A stretch of DNA of 64,000 nt from JAOUJD01 sp963726405 (GTDB lineage: Bacteria > Pseudomonadota > Gammaproteobacteria > Burkholderiales > Burkholderiaceae_F): positions 372,001 through 436,000 of the forward strand of contig CAVSCF010000005.1 of the NCBI GenBank assembly GCA_963726405.1, given 5' to 3'. This document shows, piece after piece, positions 32,678 to 41,566 of this stretch. The notes beneath the pieces were generated by a model, which was not told the DNA's origin, made no database searches, and saw only the letters and a program-made list of their open reading frames with translations. The stretch's first letter is position 1. Every line of letters begins with the position of its first letter. The translations under genes and the position numbers were made by a program.

Positions 32678-32807
32678 CGGGCAAAAGTGAAAACCTACTT
32701 TTGCCCGATCTGAACTGAAAAAGTTCGCTGGCGAAGCCAGTCGAACTTTTTGTAGGGCAAAGGCAACGAAGGAACTCGTTGCCTGGCGACGCGGATGGTC
32801 CGCGTCG
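32678..32807 (+). repeat. Four tandem hairpins between prs and rplY
   Basis: Four consecutive inverted repeats occupy 130 bp. Stems are 32678-32688/32697-32707 (CGGGCAAAAGT), 32718-32732/32736-32751 (AAAAAGTTCG+CTGGC, one bulged T), 32761-32769/32776-32784 (AGGCAACGA) and 32787-32795/32799-32807 (CGACGCGGA). The first two could end prs transcription; together they form an unusually stacked rplY leader. Confidence 0.85.
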
Positions 32808-32859
32808 TTGAACGGCGGTGGTGACTGGTCGCGGTCCGCTGCCAATACTGGAGAAGCAG

Positions 32860-33555
32860 ATGAAAGTCGTAGCAAGCACACGCAACGGGCAAGGGACGGG
32901 TGCGAGCCGCCGTCTCCGCCACACCGGCAAGGTGCCTGGCATCCTTTACGGCGGCAAGGCCGAGCCGCAGCCGATCGAGGTCGACCACAACGACCTGTTT
33001 CACGCGCTTCGCAAGGAGAAGTTCCACGCCTCGATCCTCGACATGGAACTCGACGGCAAGGGCGAACGTGTCCTGCTGCGTTCGTTCCAGATGCACCCGT
33101 ACAAGCCACAGGTGCTGCACATCGACTTCCAGCGCGTCGCCGAAGACCAGAAGATCCACATGCGCGTGCCGCTGCACTTCATGGGCCAGGAGGACTCGCC
33201 CGCGGTGAAGGTCTCCGGCGGCCTGATCAGCCACGTGCTGTCGGCGATCGACGTCGCGTGCCTGCCGAAGGACCTGCCGGAGTACATCGAGGTCGACCTG
33301 TCGAACCTGAATGCGAACCAGACGGTTCGCGTGCTGGATCTAAAGCTGCCCGCCGGCGTGAGCCCCGTGCTGAAAGGCAAGGAGAACCCGGTGGTCGCGT
33401 CGGTGACGACCCGCGGTGAGGCGACCGAGGAGGAGGCCGTGGCCGCCGCACCGACGGCAGCCGATGTTCCCGCCACGGCGCAGAAGGCCCCGGTGGCGCC
33501 GGCCGCCGAAGCGGCCAAGGGCGGCAAGGAAAAGGGCGGCGACAAGAAGAAGTAA
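32860..33555 (+). CDS. rplY: 50S ribosomal protein L25 (Ctc form)
   Basis: 231 residues: an N-terminal L25 domain that binds 5S rRNA (ASTRNGQGTGASRRLRHTGKVPGILYGG), a C-terminal beta domain (VPLHFMGQEDSPAVKVSGGLI) typical of the long Ctc/TL5 form, and an Ala/Lys-rich low-complexity tail. The ATG is preceded by GGAGAAGCAG. It is flanked by prs and pth, the usual order. The leader between prs and rplY contains four tandem hairpins. Confidence 0.95.
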   Translation: MKVVASTRNGQGTGASRRLRHTGKVPGILYGGKAEPQPIEVDHNDLFHALRKEKFHASILDMELDGKGERVLLRSFQMHPYKPQVLHIDFQRVAEDQKIHMRVPLHFMGQEDSPAVKVSGGLISHVLSAIDVACLPKDLPEYIEVDLSNLNANQTVRVLDLKLPAGVSPVLKGKENPVVASVTTRGEATEEEAVAAAPTAADVPATAQKAPVAPAAEAAKGGKEKGGDKKK

Positions 33556-33607
33556 GCCGCGACGGCGCAACGTCCGGGCCCCGGTCCGGACGCTGCGGCA
33601 CAATCAG

Positions 33608-33645
33608 GCCCGTTGTCGATCGTCGGCAACGGGCTTTTTCTTTTT
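33608..33645 (+). terminator. Intrinsic terminator after rplY
   Basis: 8-bp stem GCCCGTTG/CAACGGGC (33608-33615 and 33627-33634) followed by TTTTTCTTTTT, ending just before the pth start. Confidence 0.85.
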
Positions 33646-33648
33646 GCG

Positions 33649-34254
33649 ATGACAGACAGCATCGACCACAGCGATCGAATCCGCCTCATCGTCGGCCTGG
33701 GCAACATCGGGCCGGAATACGAGGACACGCGGCACAACGCCGGTTTCTGGTTCGTGGACGCGGTGGCGAACGACATCGGCGCGCGCTTCACACATGAACG
33801 CAAGTTCCACGGCGACGTTGCGCGCGCCAGGCTCGGCGGCAGCGAGTTATGGCTGCTCAAGCCTTCCACCTACATGAACCGCTCCGGCCAGGCCGTCGTC
33901 GCGCTGGCCCTGTTCTACAAGATCCTGCCGCACCAGATCCTGCTCGCGCACGACGAACTCGACCTGCCGCCGGGCGGCATCAAGATGAAGCTCGGCGGCG
34001 GCACCGCAGGCCACAATGGACTGAAGGACACCCAGGCGCGGCTCTCGACGCCCGAGTTCTGGCGCCTGCGGATCGGGATCGGCCATCCGCGCAACATGCA
34101 GCTGGAGCAGGAGGTCGCCGACTTCGTGCTCCACCGGCCACGCAAGGACGAAGCAGTGCTGATCGATGGGGCCATCGAACGCGCACAGGGCGTGGTCGAT
34201 CTGCTGGTTGCGGGGAAATTCGAAGCGGCGATGCTCAGGCTGCACACGAAGTAG
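33649..34254 (+). CDS. pth: Peptidyl-tRNA hydrolase
   Basis: 201 residues. The signature LIVGLGNIGPEYEDTRHNAGFWFVDAVA includes the catalytic histidine; KPSTYMNRSGQAV and LLAHDELDLPPGGIKMKLGGGTAGHNGLK complete the active-site region. It frees tRNA from prematurely released peptidyl-tRNA. The ATG at 33649 lies immediately after the terminator T-tract, so it is either read through from rplY or uses a promoter within that region. Confidence 0.96.
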   Translation: MTDSIDHSDRIRLIVGLGNIGPEYEDTRHNAGFWFVDAVANDIGARFTHERKFHGDVARARLGGSELWLLKPSTYMNRSGQAVVALALFYKILPHQILLAHDELDLPPGGIKMKLGGGTAGHNGLKDTQARLSTPEFWRLRIGIGHPRNMQLEQEVADFVLHRPRKDEAVLIDGAIERAQGVVDLLVAGKFEAAMLRLHTK

Positions 34255-34356
34255 CGGGTACGGCGAGTGCCGCGACGTCGCGGCTCATCGCCGCGCCGAC
34301 CGATGTCCGCCGCCCCGTTCTCCTCCCCCTCGCCCTCCGCGTCTTCCGATCCGTTC

Positions 34357-34503
34357 GTCGTCGTCGACAATGGCTCCACCGATGGCACCGCGGAAACCGT
34401 GCGACAGGGGCAGCCGCGCGTGCGCCTCATCGCGCTCCCCGCCAATCTCGAAGCGGGTGCGCGCGAACTCGCGACCCGCTACGTTGCCTTCGCCGACGAC
34501 GAT
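34357..34503 (+). pseudogene. Remnant of a family-2 glycosyltransferase
   Basis: In one frame the stretch encodes the GT2 nucleotide-binding pattern VVVDNGSTDGTAETVRQ, then VRLIALPANLEAGAREL and YVAFADDD, the family's DxD-like region. Compared with real GT2 proteins, the start (the VxVVIPTYNR strand), a segment between GAREL and YVAF, and everything after the DDD are missing. The open frame is otherwise low-complexity. The 335-base interval between pth and the patatin gene holds nothing else. Confidence 0.6.
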
Positions 34504-34589
34504 CGAGGAGGGACTGGCGCGGCTGGAACGCGGATAAGGCAGACTAGGGTTCCGCGGTTCCACCGCGCGATCACGCTCATCGACCACCC

Positions 34590-35642
34590 GTGTTCGACCT
34601 GCTCGACATCCGCTTGGGCGCCGAGGCCCGCCGCCGCATCGAGCGCGACGGGCTGAAGCCCGAAGACATCGCCGCCGTGCCGGCGGCCGCCGGCGGCCCC
34701 AAGGGCCTCGCGCTGCTGCCATTCGATCGCATGTTCGCCAGCGAGTGGCTGCCGCGCCTGCGCGGCGTTGAACTCATCGGCGCGTCCATCGGTGCGTGGC
34801 GCATGGCATCGCTCGCGCAGAGCGACCCGCTCGCCGCGCTTGCCCGCCTGCAGCACGCGTATGTTCGGGAACAGAACTACGACGAACGACCCTCGCCTTC
34901 GCAGGTCGCGGGTGTGTGCCGCGGTCTGGCCCGCTCCGTATTCGGCGCACCGGAACTTGCGCTTCGCGACGGCGTCGCCTTGTCGGTGATCACGGCGCGA
35001 GCGCGCGGCGCCCTGGCCGACGACCGTTCGAAGCTGGCATTCGGGCGCGTGGCGCTGGTCAACGCCGCTTCACGGCGCTGGCTCGCGAACCACATGGAGC
35101 GCGTCGTGTTCCACGCCGGCGCGCCGTCGAGGCTGCCACCGCCCTTCGATGGGTTCGGACTCACGCAGATCGGGCTCACGCGCGCCAACGTCGAAGACGC
35201 CCTGCTGGCGTCCGGTTCCATTCCCCTGGTATGCGATCCGGTGCGCAACGTAGGCGCGGCACCGCCGGGCGACTACTGGGATGGCGGGCTGATCGATTAC
35301 CACCTGCTGCTGCCCTACGATCGGTTCGACGGCATCGTGCTGTATCCGCACTTCGTGCCGTACGTGACGCCCGGCTGGCTGGACAAGTTCCTGCCGTGGC
35401 GCAAGCGGCCGCGCCGCCATCACTGGCTGGCGAACGTCGTCCTCATCGCGCCGTCGCGCGCCATGCTGGACCTGCTGCCGAACCGCAAGCTGCCCGACCG
35501 CAGCGACTTCTACAAATACGGACAGGATCACGCCGCCCGCGTCGGCGCGTGGGAACGGGCCATCGCCGAGTCGGAACGGTTCGCGGAGGCCTCGATGCGC
35601 TGGCTGGAGGCGCCGGACACGACGGTTGCCCGCACGCTGTAG
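34590..35642 (+). CDS. Patatin-like phospholipase family protein
   Basis: 350 residues starting at a GTG. The oxyanion-hole region is AAAGGPKGLALL, the nucleophile elbow is GASIGAW (GxSxG), and the dyad aspartate is in YWDGGLIDYHLLLP, as in patatin-like Ser-Asp lipid hydrolases. No signal peptide, so probably cytoplasmic or membrane-associated. Substrate unknown. The gene ends on the base before the convergent GNAT gene. Confidence 0.8.
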   Translation: MFDLLDIRLGAEARRRIERDGLKPEDIAAVPAAAGGPKGLALLPFDRMFASEWLPRLRGVELIGASIGAWRMASLAQSDPLAALARLQHAYVREQNYDERPSPSQVAGVCRGLARSVFGAPELALRDGVALSVITARARGALADDRSKLAFGRVALVNAASRRWLANHMERVVFHAGAPSRLPPPFDGFGLTQIGLTRANVEDALLASGSIPLVCDPVRNVGAAPPGDYWDGGLIDYHLLLPYDRFDGIVLYPHFVPYVTPGWLDKFLPWRKRPRRHHWLANVVLIAPSRAMLDLLPNRKLPDRSDFYKYGQDHAARVGAWERAIAESERFAEASMRWLEAPDTTVARTL

Positions 35643-36092
35643 CTACAGCGTGCGTTCCATCACCACTTCGCCCTCCGACTCGACCCCGGTGTACTCGAAC
35701 CCGAGCGAGCGATAGAAGGCGGACAGCTTCTCCGCGCCTTTCACGTGTGACACGAGGAGGCGTCGCGCGCCCGGGCGCGTGCGGACGTGCTCGACGAGCG
35801 ACTCGACGACCGCCCGCCCGTAGCCCTTGCCCTGATGCTCCTTGTCGATCATCAGCCGCCAGAGGAAGAAGTCCGGCTCCTCTGGCTTCTCCACCAGTGT
35901 CGGGTCGTACAGCATCGCGAAACCGACGAGCGCCTCGTCGTCGTATGCCGCGCGGTACCAGGCTTCGCCCTGGAAATGGGCCTGGGCGATGGAGACGGCG
36001 TTGGGTGCCACCTGCCGGCCGCCATCGCCAGCGTCGAGTTTGCACACCGCGGTCACCGTCGCGCGCGTGACCTCTCTCAGCTGGATCGTCAT
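35643..36092 (-). CDS. GNAT-family N-acetyltransferase
   Basis: 149 residues with acetyl-CoA-binding motif A LWRLMIDKEHQGKGYGRAVVESLVEHVR and motif B LSAFYRSLGFEYTG; it resembles the spermidine acetyltransferase-like (SpeG/BltD) subgroup. The ATG at 36092 gives the expected N-terminus (MTIQLREVT). It abuts the patatin gene and diverges from ychF with 79 bases between them. Substrate not determinable. Confidence 0.85.
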   Translation of the reverse strand: MTIQLREVTRATVTAVCKLDAGDGGRQVAPNAVSIAQAHFQGEAWYRAAYDDEALVGFAMLYDPTLVEKPEEPDFFLWRLMIDKEHQGKGYGRAVVESLVEHVRTRPGARRLLVSHVKGAEKLSAFYRSLGFEYTGVESEGEVVMERTL

Positions 36093-36171
36093 CGGATTCG
36101 CTCTGGCTGGGCGGACTTGCGATAATCCCATCTTTGCGCCGCTTCCGGCGCATCCCCTCAAGGTTTCCCCA

Positions 36172-37275
36172 ATGGCATTGAAATGCGGCATCGTCGGGTT
36201 GCCGAACGTCGGCAAGTCGACGCTCTTCAACGCGCTCACCAAGGCCGGCATCGCGGCCGAGAACTATCCGTTCTGCACGATCGAGCCGAACGTCGGCATC
36301 GTCGAAGTGCCCGACCCCCGCCTCACCGCGCTGGCCGGCATCGCGAAACCGGAGAAGGTGCTCCCCGCGACGGTGGAGTTCGTCGATATCGCCGGACTGG
36401 TCGCCGGGGCAAGCAAGGGGGAGGGCCTCGGCAACCAGTTCCTGGCGAACATCCGCGAATGCGACGCCATCGCGCACATCGTCCGGTGCTTCGATGACCC
36501 GAACGTCATTCACGTGGCGGGCAAGGTGGACCCCGTGTCCGACATCGAAGTGATCAACACCGAACTGGCGCTCGCGGACCTCCAGACGGTCGACAAGCAG
36601 CTTGCCAAGTACAGCAAGGTCGCGAAGACCGGCCAGGGCCCGGAGGCCAAGGAGGCCAAGCGCCTGGTGGACGCGCTGGAGAAGATCCAGCCGGCACTCA
36701 ACGAGGCGCGCCCGGTGCGCAGCGTCGACCTCTATCCCGAGGAGCGTGAGGTGATCAAGCCGCTCTTCCTGCTCACGGCCAAGCCGACGATGTACGTGGC
36801 CAATGTCGAGGAGCACGGGTTCGAGAGCAACCCGCTGCTCGACAAGGTGCGGGCCCACGCGGAGAAGGAAGGTTCGCCCGTCGTCGCCGTCTGCGCGAAG
36901 GTCGAGGCCGAGATCGCCGACATGTCCGACGAGGACAAGAACGTGTTCCTCGGAGACATGGGAATGGACGAGCCGGGCCTCAACCGCGTGATCCGCGTGG
37001 CCTACACGCTGCTCGGGCTGCAGACCTACTTCACTGCCGGGCCGAAGGAAGTGCGGGCGTGGACCGTGACCAAGGGTGCCACCGCGCCGCAAGCGGCCGG
37101 TGTCATCCACACGGACTTCGAAAAAGGCTTCATCCGCGCCGAGACCATCGCCTTCGACGACTACGTACGCTACAAAGGTGAAACGGGTGCCAAGGAAGCC
37201 GGCCGGATGCGGCTGGAAGGAAAGGATTACATCGTCCACGACGGCGATGTGATGCACTTCCGTTTCAATGTCTGA
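36172..37275 (+). CDS. ychF: Redox-regulated ATPase YchF (OLA1 family)
   Basis: 367 residues of the Obg-related YchF family. The N-terminus MALKCGIVGLPNVGKSTLFNALTKAG contains the P-loop; G3 is VDIAGLVAGASKGEGLGNQFL; the C-terminal TGS domain ends TGAKEAGRMRLEGKDYIVHDGDVMHFRFNV. YchF hydrolyses ATP rather than GTP and binds ribosomes under oxidative stress control. Long upstream frame ignored; this ATG gives the exact family start. It overlaps the MOSC gene by 8 bases. Confidence 0.97.
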   Translation: MALKCGIVGLPNVGKSTLFNALTKAGIAAENYPFCTIEPNVGIVEVPDPRLTALAGIAKPEKVLPATVEFVDIAGLVAGASKGEGLGNQFLANIRECDAIAHIVRCFDDPNVIHVAGKVDPVSDIEVINTELALADLQTVDKQLAKYSKVAKTGQGPEAKEAKRLVDALEKIQPALNEARPVRSVDLYPEEREVIKPLFLLTAKPTMYVANVEEHGFESNPLLDKVRAHAEKEGSPVVAVCAKVEAEIADMSDEDKNVFLGDMGMDEPGLNRVIRVAYTLLGLQTYFTAGPKEVRAWTVTKGATAPQAAGVIHTDFEKGFIRAETIAFDDYVRYKGETGAKEAGRMRLEGKDYIVHDGDVMHFRFNV

Positions 37276-38131
37276 TTCCGCCGCTCGCACGATGCCTGCC
37301 GTCATTTCCCGGCTGCTCCTGTATCCCGTGAAGGGCTGCCGCGGCATCGCCGCGCGCTCCGCCAGTCTCGCGCCGACGGGACTCGCCGTCGGCGACATCG
37401 GCGACCGCGAGTGGGTCATCGTCGACGACCACAACGAGTTCCTGAGCCAGCGCGAACTTCCGAAGATGGCGCTGATCGAAACGCGCCTGCTGCCCAGCGC
37501 GCTGCGCCTGTCGGCGCCCGGCATGCTCACGCTCGACATCCCGTTCGAGTCCGAGGGCGACGTCGTCCGCGTCCGGGTCTGGGACGACGAACTGGACGCC
37601 GTCACCCAGGGTGATCTTGCGGACCAGTGGTTCAGCGACTTCCTCGGACGGCGCGCACGCCTGATGCGATTCGACCCGCTCGCCAAGCGTCTCTCGAAGC
37701 GCCGGTACACGGGCGCCACCGAGGCGCCGTACAAGTTCGCCGACGCGTTTGCCCTGCTCGTGACGAGCGAGGCTTCGCTCGCGCACCTCAACGCGCGGCT
37801 CAAGGTGAAGGGCCACGCGCCGGTCGACATCGATCGCTTCCGGCCGAACGTCGTGATCGACGGCGTCGACGCGTTCGAAGAGGATTACGCGCGCGAGGCG
37901 CGGATCGGCGACGCGGTGATCGAACTGGTGAAGCCCTGTGTGCGCTGCACGGTCCCAAGCGTCGATCCGGCGAGCGGTGAGCAGGGAACCGAGCCCGGCG
38001 ACACGCTGGCCGTTTATCGCAACAGCGACGCCGCCGGCGGGGTGACGTTCGGCGTCAACGCCATCATCGTGCGCGGAGCAGGGACGGAACTGCGAATCGG
38101 CGATCCGGTGGAGCTCACTCTCCGGTTCTGA
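37268..38131 (+). CDS. MOSC domain-containing protein
   Basis: 287 residues. An N-terminal MOSC beta-barrel (ISRLLLYPVKGCRGIAARSASLAPTGL) is followed by a MOSC domain with the conserved cysteine in VKPCVRCTVPSVDPASGEQG. MOSC proteins are molybdenum-cofactor or sulfur-carrier enzymes (YiiM/YcbX, mARC type) that reduce N-hydroxylated compounds; the substrate is unknown. It overlaps ychF by 8 bases and, at its 3' end, the convergent DUF418 gene by 17 bases. Confidence 0.9.
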   Translation: MSDSAARTMPAVISRLLLYPVKGCRGIAARSASLAPTGLAVGDIGDREWVIVDDHNEFLSQRELPKMALIETRLLPSALRLSAPGMLTLDIPFESEGDVVRVRVWDDELDAVTQGDLADQWFSDFLGRRARLMRFDPLAKRLSKRRYTGATEAPYKFADAFALLVTSEASLAHLNARLKVKGHAPVDIDRFRPNVVIDGVDAFEEDYAREARIGDAVIELVKPCVRCTVPSVDPASGEQGTEPGDTLAVYRNSDAAGGVTFGVNAIIVRGAGTELRIGDPVELTLRF

Positions 38132-39299
38132 GGGGCGACGTCGCGGGAGGCGGCATGTCGGCGTAGGTCCAACGCCGCCACACCTGCTCGAGCGGCCCCT
38201 GCTTCCAGCGGCGCAGCCACCAGCGGCTCAGTTCCACCTGCACGATGAAGATGGCGACGGCGAGCAGCGCCGTCTCGGCGTATGGCAATCGCGGAGCGAG
38301 CGCGAGACCCCATCCGGACAGCAAGGCGCCCATCGCCACCGACTGCAACAGATAGTTGGTCAGCGGCATCCGGCCGGCAGGCGCGAGCCATGCGGTCAGG
38401 CGGGGCGATGCGCGGGTGAAGAAGAGCGCGGCATATGCGAACGAAAGCGCGACGCCGAACGTGCCCGGCACCGCGGCGATCGCCGAGTAAGCGCCGAGAC
38501 CGCTCCGGTCCGCCTCGACGTACAGCAGCACACCGTATGCGAGGGCCGATGGCAGCCCGATCGCCAGCCCGATCACGATGGCCACCCGCCAGGCACCGGC
38601 GGTTCGGTCGGCCAGCCAGCCCGACCGGTGCGCCAGCATCCCGGTCAGCATCAGGGCAACCGCGAGCGGCAGGCCGATCACGTTCGCAAGCACGATGTCG
38701 AGAAACAGGCTGATCCGCGTCGGCAGCTGTTCCAGGTAGGAGCCCTGCGTGAAGACGGCGAAGTTCGCCTCCAGTTCCGAGGCGATCTCCATCGGGTCCG
38801 CCACAGGGCCGGCCATCACCCAGGTCAGCAGGACGGTCGACCCGATCGCGCCGATCCACCAGACGACAAGCGCCCACCGCAGCGATGCCATCCCGCGCTC
38901 GTCGTACAGCAGCAGCACCAGGCCGGCGAGCGCATACATCTGCGTGATGTCACCGAAATAGAAGAACGCACCGTGCAGCATTCCGAACACGAAGAGGAAC
39001 AGCATCCGGCGCCTGAACACCGCGTGCGGCGCCGCCGTCAGCGCGCGAAGCTTGTTCAGCAGCAGCGAAAAGCCGACTCCGAACAGCATCGCGAAGAGCG
39101 GCAAGAACTTCATGTTGACGAACGCCACAGTGAAGAAGAACAGCGCCCGATCGAGCGCCGTCGCGTCCGCGGTCAGGTACCCGGCCGGATTGGTGCCGCC
39201 CCACGCGAAAGACTGGATGTTGACCAGCAGAATGCCGAGCAGCGCAAAGCCGCGCAGCGCGTCGATCCGCTCGTCGCGGGCAGAGGTCGGGGGAATCAT
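38115..39299 (-). CDS. DUF418 membrane protein (YeiB-like)
   Basis: 394 residues with about ten hydrophobic segments. The N-terminal RIDALRGFALLGILLVNIQSF and FFTVAFVNMKFLPLFAMLFGVGFSLLL are the YeiB/DUF418 signature, and the C-terminal part has the DUF418 block MPLTNYLLQS. Predicted transporter or acyltransferase-like; function unknown. Its 3' end runs 17 bases into the MOSC gene. Confidence 0.88.
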   Translation of the reverse strand: MIPPTSARDERIDALRGFALLGILLVNIQSFAWGGTNPAGYLTADATALDRALFFFTVAFVNMKFLPLFAMLFGVGFSLLLNKLRALTAAPHAVFRRRMLFLFVFGMLHGAFFYFGDITQMYALAGLVLLLYDERGMASLRWALVVWWIGAIGSTVLLTWVMAGPVADPMEIASELEANFAVFTQGSYLEQLPTRISLFLDIVLANVIGLPLAVALMLTGMLAHRSGWLADRTAGAWRVAIVIGLAIGLPSALAYGVLLYVEADRSGLGAYSAIAAVPGTFGVALSFAYAALFFTRASPRLTAWLAPAGRMPLTNYLLQSVAMGALLSGWGLALAPRLPYAETALLAVAIFIVQVELSRWWLRRWKQGPLEQVWRRWTYADMPPPATSPLRTGE

Positions 39300-39335
39300 C
39301 GGACGATCGGGGCAGACGCCGCGCCCCGGAAACCG

Positions 39336-39839
39336 CTACTCGTCGTGTGCGCTCGAGCCCATCTGCGCAAGCTTGGCGCGCAGCCACTTCTCGACCGACG
39401 GGAAAACGAACTTGCTGACGTCTCCACCGAGTTGCGCGATCTCGCGCACGATGGAACCGGAGATGAACTGGTACTGGTCCGAGGGCGTCAGAAACATGGT
39501 CTCGACGTCCGGGAGCAGGTACCGGTTCATGCCTGCCATCTGGAACTCGTATTCGAAATCGGACACCGCGCGAAGGCCGCGGACGATGACGCGCGCGTTC
39601 TGGTCGCGCACGAAATCCTTCAGCAGGCCGCGAAAACCGGCCACTTCCACGTTCGGGTAGTGGGAAAGGACTTCCTTGGCGATCGAGATGCGCTCGTCCA
39701 GGTTGAAGAACGGCTTCTTCGCCCGGCTGTCGGCCACACCGACCACGAGCTTGGAGAACAAGCCGGCCGCACGTCGCACGAGGTCTTCGTGGCCGCGCGT
39801 GAGCGGATCAAACGTACCGGGGTAGACCGCAATCACCAT
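39336..39839 (-). CDS. coaD: Phosphopantetheine adenylyltransferase
   Basis: 167 residues with the nucleotidylyltransferase motifs AVYPGTFDPLTRGHEDLVRRA (T/HxGH) and ISGSIVREIA. It adenylates 4'-phosphopantetheine in coenzyme A synthesis. The ATG at 39839 gives the standard N-terminus MVIAVYPGTFDP and excludes an 8-residue extension. It follows rsmD on the minus strand with a 39-base gap. Confidence 0.97.
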   Translation of the reverse strand: MVIAVYPGTFDPLTRGHEDLVRRAAGLFSKLVVGVADSRAKKPFFNLDERISIAKEVLSHYPNVEVAGFRGLLKDFVRDQNARVIVRGLRAVSDFEYEFQMAGMNRYLLPDVETMFLTPSDQYQFISGSIVREIAQLGGDVSKFVFPSVEKWLRAKLAQMGSSAHDE

Positions 39840-39878
39840 CGTCGTTCTCCTGGCCCGTCGCACCCGCGGCCGCGGCGA

Positions 39879-40433
39879 TTATGCCCTCTGCAGCAGATGG
39901 AAGTGCACGTGCCCCGCCCGGGCGGCGCGGACGATCCGCAAGCCGCATTTCGCGGCGGCCTTCGCTTCCAGCGGCGTGCCGCTCTCCGCGTAGATCGCGC
40001 CGTGCGGACTCACGACCCGGCTCGCCGCTTCGAGTGCCGGCTGCAGCAGGTCACCGTCAAACGGGGGGTCGAGGAAGACGATGTCGAACGAGCGATCCGG
40101 GACCGAATGCACATAAGCCAGCGCGTCGCCCGCCACGATCGTCACCCCCTCGGCGTTCAGCTTCTGCTTCGTGCGCTGAAGCGCGGCGACAAGCACCGGA
40201 TTTCGCTCCACGAGGGTGACGCGGGCGGCTCCCCGCGACGCGAGCTCGAAACCGAGTGCGCCCGTGCCGGCGAACAGGTCCAGCCCGCTCAACGCACCGA
40301 GGTCCGGAAAGAAATGCTCGATCCAGTTGAAGGCGGTGACGCGAACGCGGTCGGGGGAGGGACGCAGCCCCGGCGCATCGGGCACGGGCAAGGGCGTCCG
40401 CTTCCACTGTCCCCCGATGATGCGCACCTGCAT
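39879..40433 (-). CDS. rsmD: 16S rRNA (guanine(966)-N(2))-methyltransferase
   Basis: 184 residues: MQVRIIGGQWKRTPLPVPDAPGLRPSPDRVRVTAFNWI is the RsmD N-terminus, GLDLFAGTGALGFELASRGA the SAM-binding loop, and IVFLDPPFDGD the catalytic DPPF motif for N2-G966 methylation. A very long open frame continues upstream against ftsY but is not conserved-looking. It diverges from ftsY across 141 bases. Confidence 0.96.
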   Translation of the reverse strand: MQVRIIGGQWKRTPLPVPDAPGLRPSPDRVRVTAFNWIEHFFPDLGALSGLDLFAGTGALGFELASRGAARVTLVERNPVLVAALQRTKQKLNAEGVTIVAGDALAYVHSVPDRSFDIVFLDPPFDGDLLQPALEAASRVVSPHGAIYAESGTPLEAKAAAKCGLRIVRAARAGHVHFHLLQRA

Positions 40434-40574
40434 CGGTGCCCGGGCGAAACGAGACGCCGGATGCGATGAACCCTTTGATACACTGGTTTCACCCGGTCGC
40501 GATGACCGCGCGCCGCGTTGCTGCCCGCCGGGTTCCACCGGTTTTCCCTCGACACGCTTCCCCCGCATCGCTCG

Positions 40575-41510
40575 ATGATAAGCCCCGCTCCCGGCGCCAA
40601 AGGTGGCTGGCTCGCCCGCCTCAAGGACGGCCTGACCAAGACGCGCGTCAACATCGTCGGCCTGTTCTCCGGCGGGGTTGTCGACGAGAACTTCCTCGAG
40701 GAACTCGAGATGGCGTTGATCGGCGCCGATGTCGGAGTGACGACGTCGGCGCGGCTGCTCGAGGCGCTGCGCCAGCGGATCAAGCTGGCCGGCCTGAAGA
40801 CGCAGGACGAAGTGCGCGTGGCGTTGCGGGACGAACTCGAGAAACTGCTGAAACCGGCCGAAGGGCAGGTCGATTTCTCGAGGGGTCATCCGCTGGTCGT
40901 GATGGTGGCGGGCGTCAACGGCGCCGGCAAGACGACGTCGATCGGAAAGCTGGCCAAGTGGTTCGCGACCCAGGGCAAGAGCGTCCTGCTGGCCGCCGGC
41001 GATACCTTCCGTGCCGCGGCCCGGGAACAACTGGCGATCTGGGGCACGCGCAACAACGTCGAAGTCATCGCCCAGAGTGGCGGCGACCCGGCCGCGGTGG
41101 TCTTCGACGCCGTGGCGGCCGCGAAAGCGCGCAAGATCGACGTGCTGATCGCCGACACCGCGGGGCGCCTGCCGACGCAGTCGCACCTGATGGAAGAGTT
41201 GAAACGGGTGAAGCGCGCGCAGGACAAGGCACTCCCGGGCGCTCCCCATGAGGTGATCCTGATCATCGATGGCACCAACGGGCAGAACGCGCTGGCGCAG
41301 GTCAGGGCGTTCGACGACGCCGTCGGCCTCACGGGGCTCGTCGTCACCAAGCTCGACGGCACGGCGAAGGGCGGAGTCCTGGCCGCCATCGTGGATTCGC
41401 GGCGGGACAAACCACTGCCGATCCTGTTCATCGGCGTGGGCGAGGCGATCGACGACCTGCAGCCCTTCGTGGCGCGGGATTTCGCCGACGCGCTCGTCGG
41501 TCTCGCCTGA
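40575..41510 (+). CDS. ftsY: Signal recognition particle receptor FtsY
   Basis: 311 residues from the ATG at 40575 (an in-frame TTG-type start at 40518 would add 19). The NG domain is complete: N-domain GGWLARLKDGLTKTRVNIVGLF, P-loop GVNGAGKTTSIGKLA, DTAGRLPTQSHLMEELKRVKR, TKLDGTAKGG and IGVGEAIDDLQPF. The acidic A domain seen in E. coli FtsY is nearly absent. It guides ribosome-SRP complexes to SecYEG. It heads the ftsY-ftsE-ftsX-rpoH series. Confidence 0.96.
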   Translation: MISPAPGAKGGWLARLKDGLTKTRVNIVGLFSGGVVDENFLEELEMALIGADVGVTTSARLLEALRQRIKLAGLKTQDEVRVALRDELEKLLKPAEGQVDFSRGHPLVVMVAGVNGAGKTTSIGKLAKWFATQGKSVLLAAGDTFRAAAREQLAIWGTRNNVEVIAQSGGDPAAVVFDAVAAAKARKIDVLIADTAGRLPTQSHLMEELKRVKRAQDKALPGAPHEVILIIDGTNGQNALAQVRAFDDAVGLTGLVVTKLDGTAKGGVLAAIVDSRRDKPLPILFIGVGEAIDDLQPFVARDFADALVGLA

Positions 41511-41566
41511 CACCGCCGACCGGTGCGGCGCGTCCTTAGAATCCGCGCCGACGCACGCCGCGCACG

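Noticed and set aside
32718..32751. Simple terminator only for prs
   Set aside because: The hairpin has a T-run inside the stem, but it is one of four stacked hairpins, so calling it only a terminator would hide the structure.
34267..34656. Complete 129-codon gene in the pth-patatin interval
   Set aside because: Only a short GT2 segment is recognisable; the frame lacks both ends of the domain, so I list it as a remnant.
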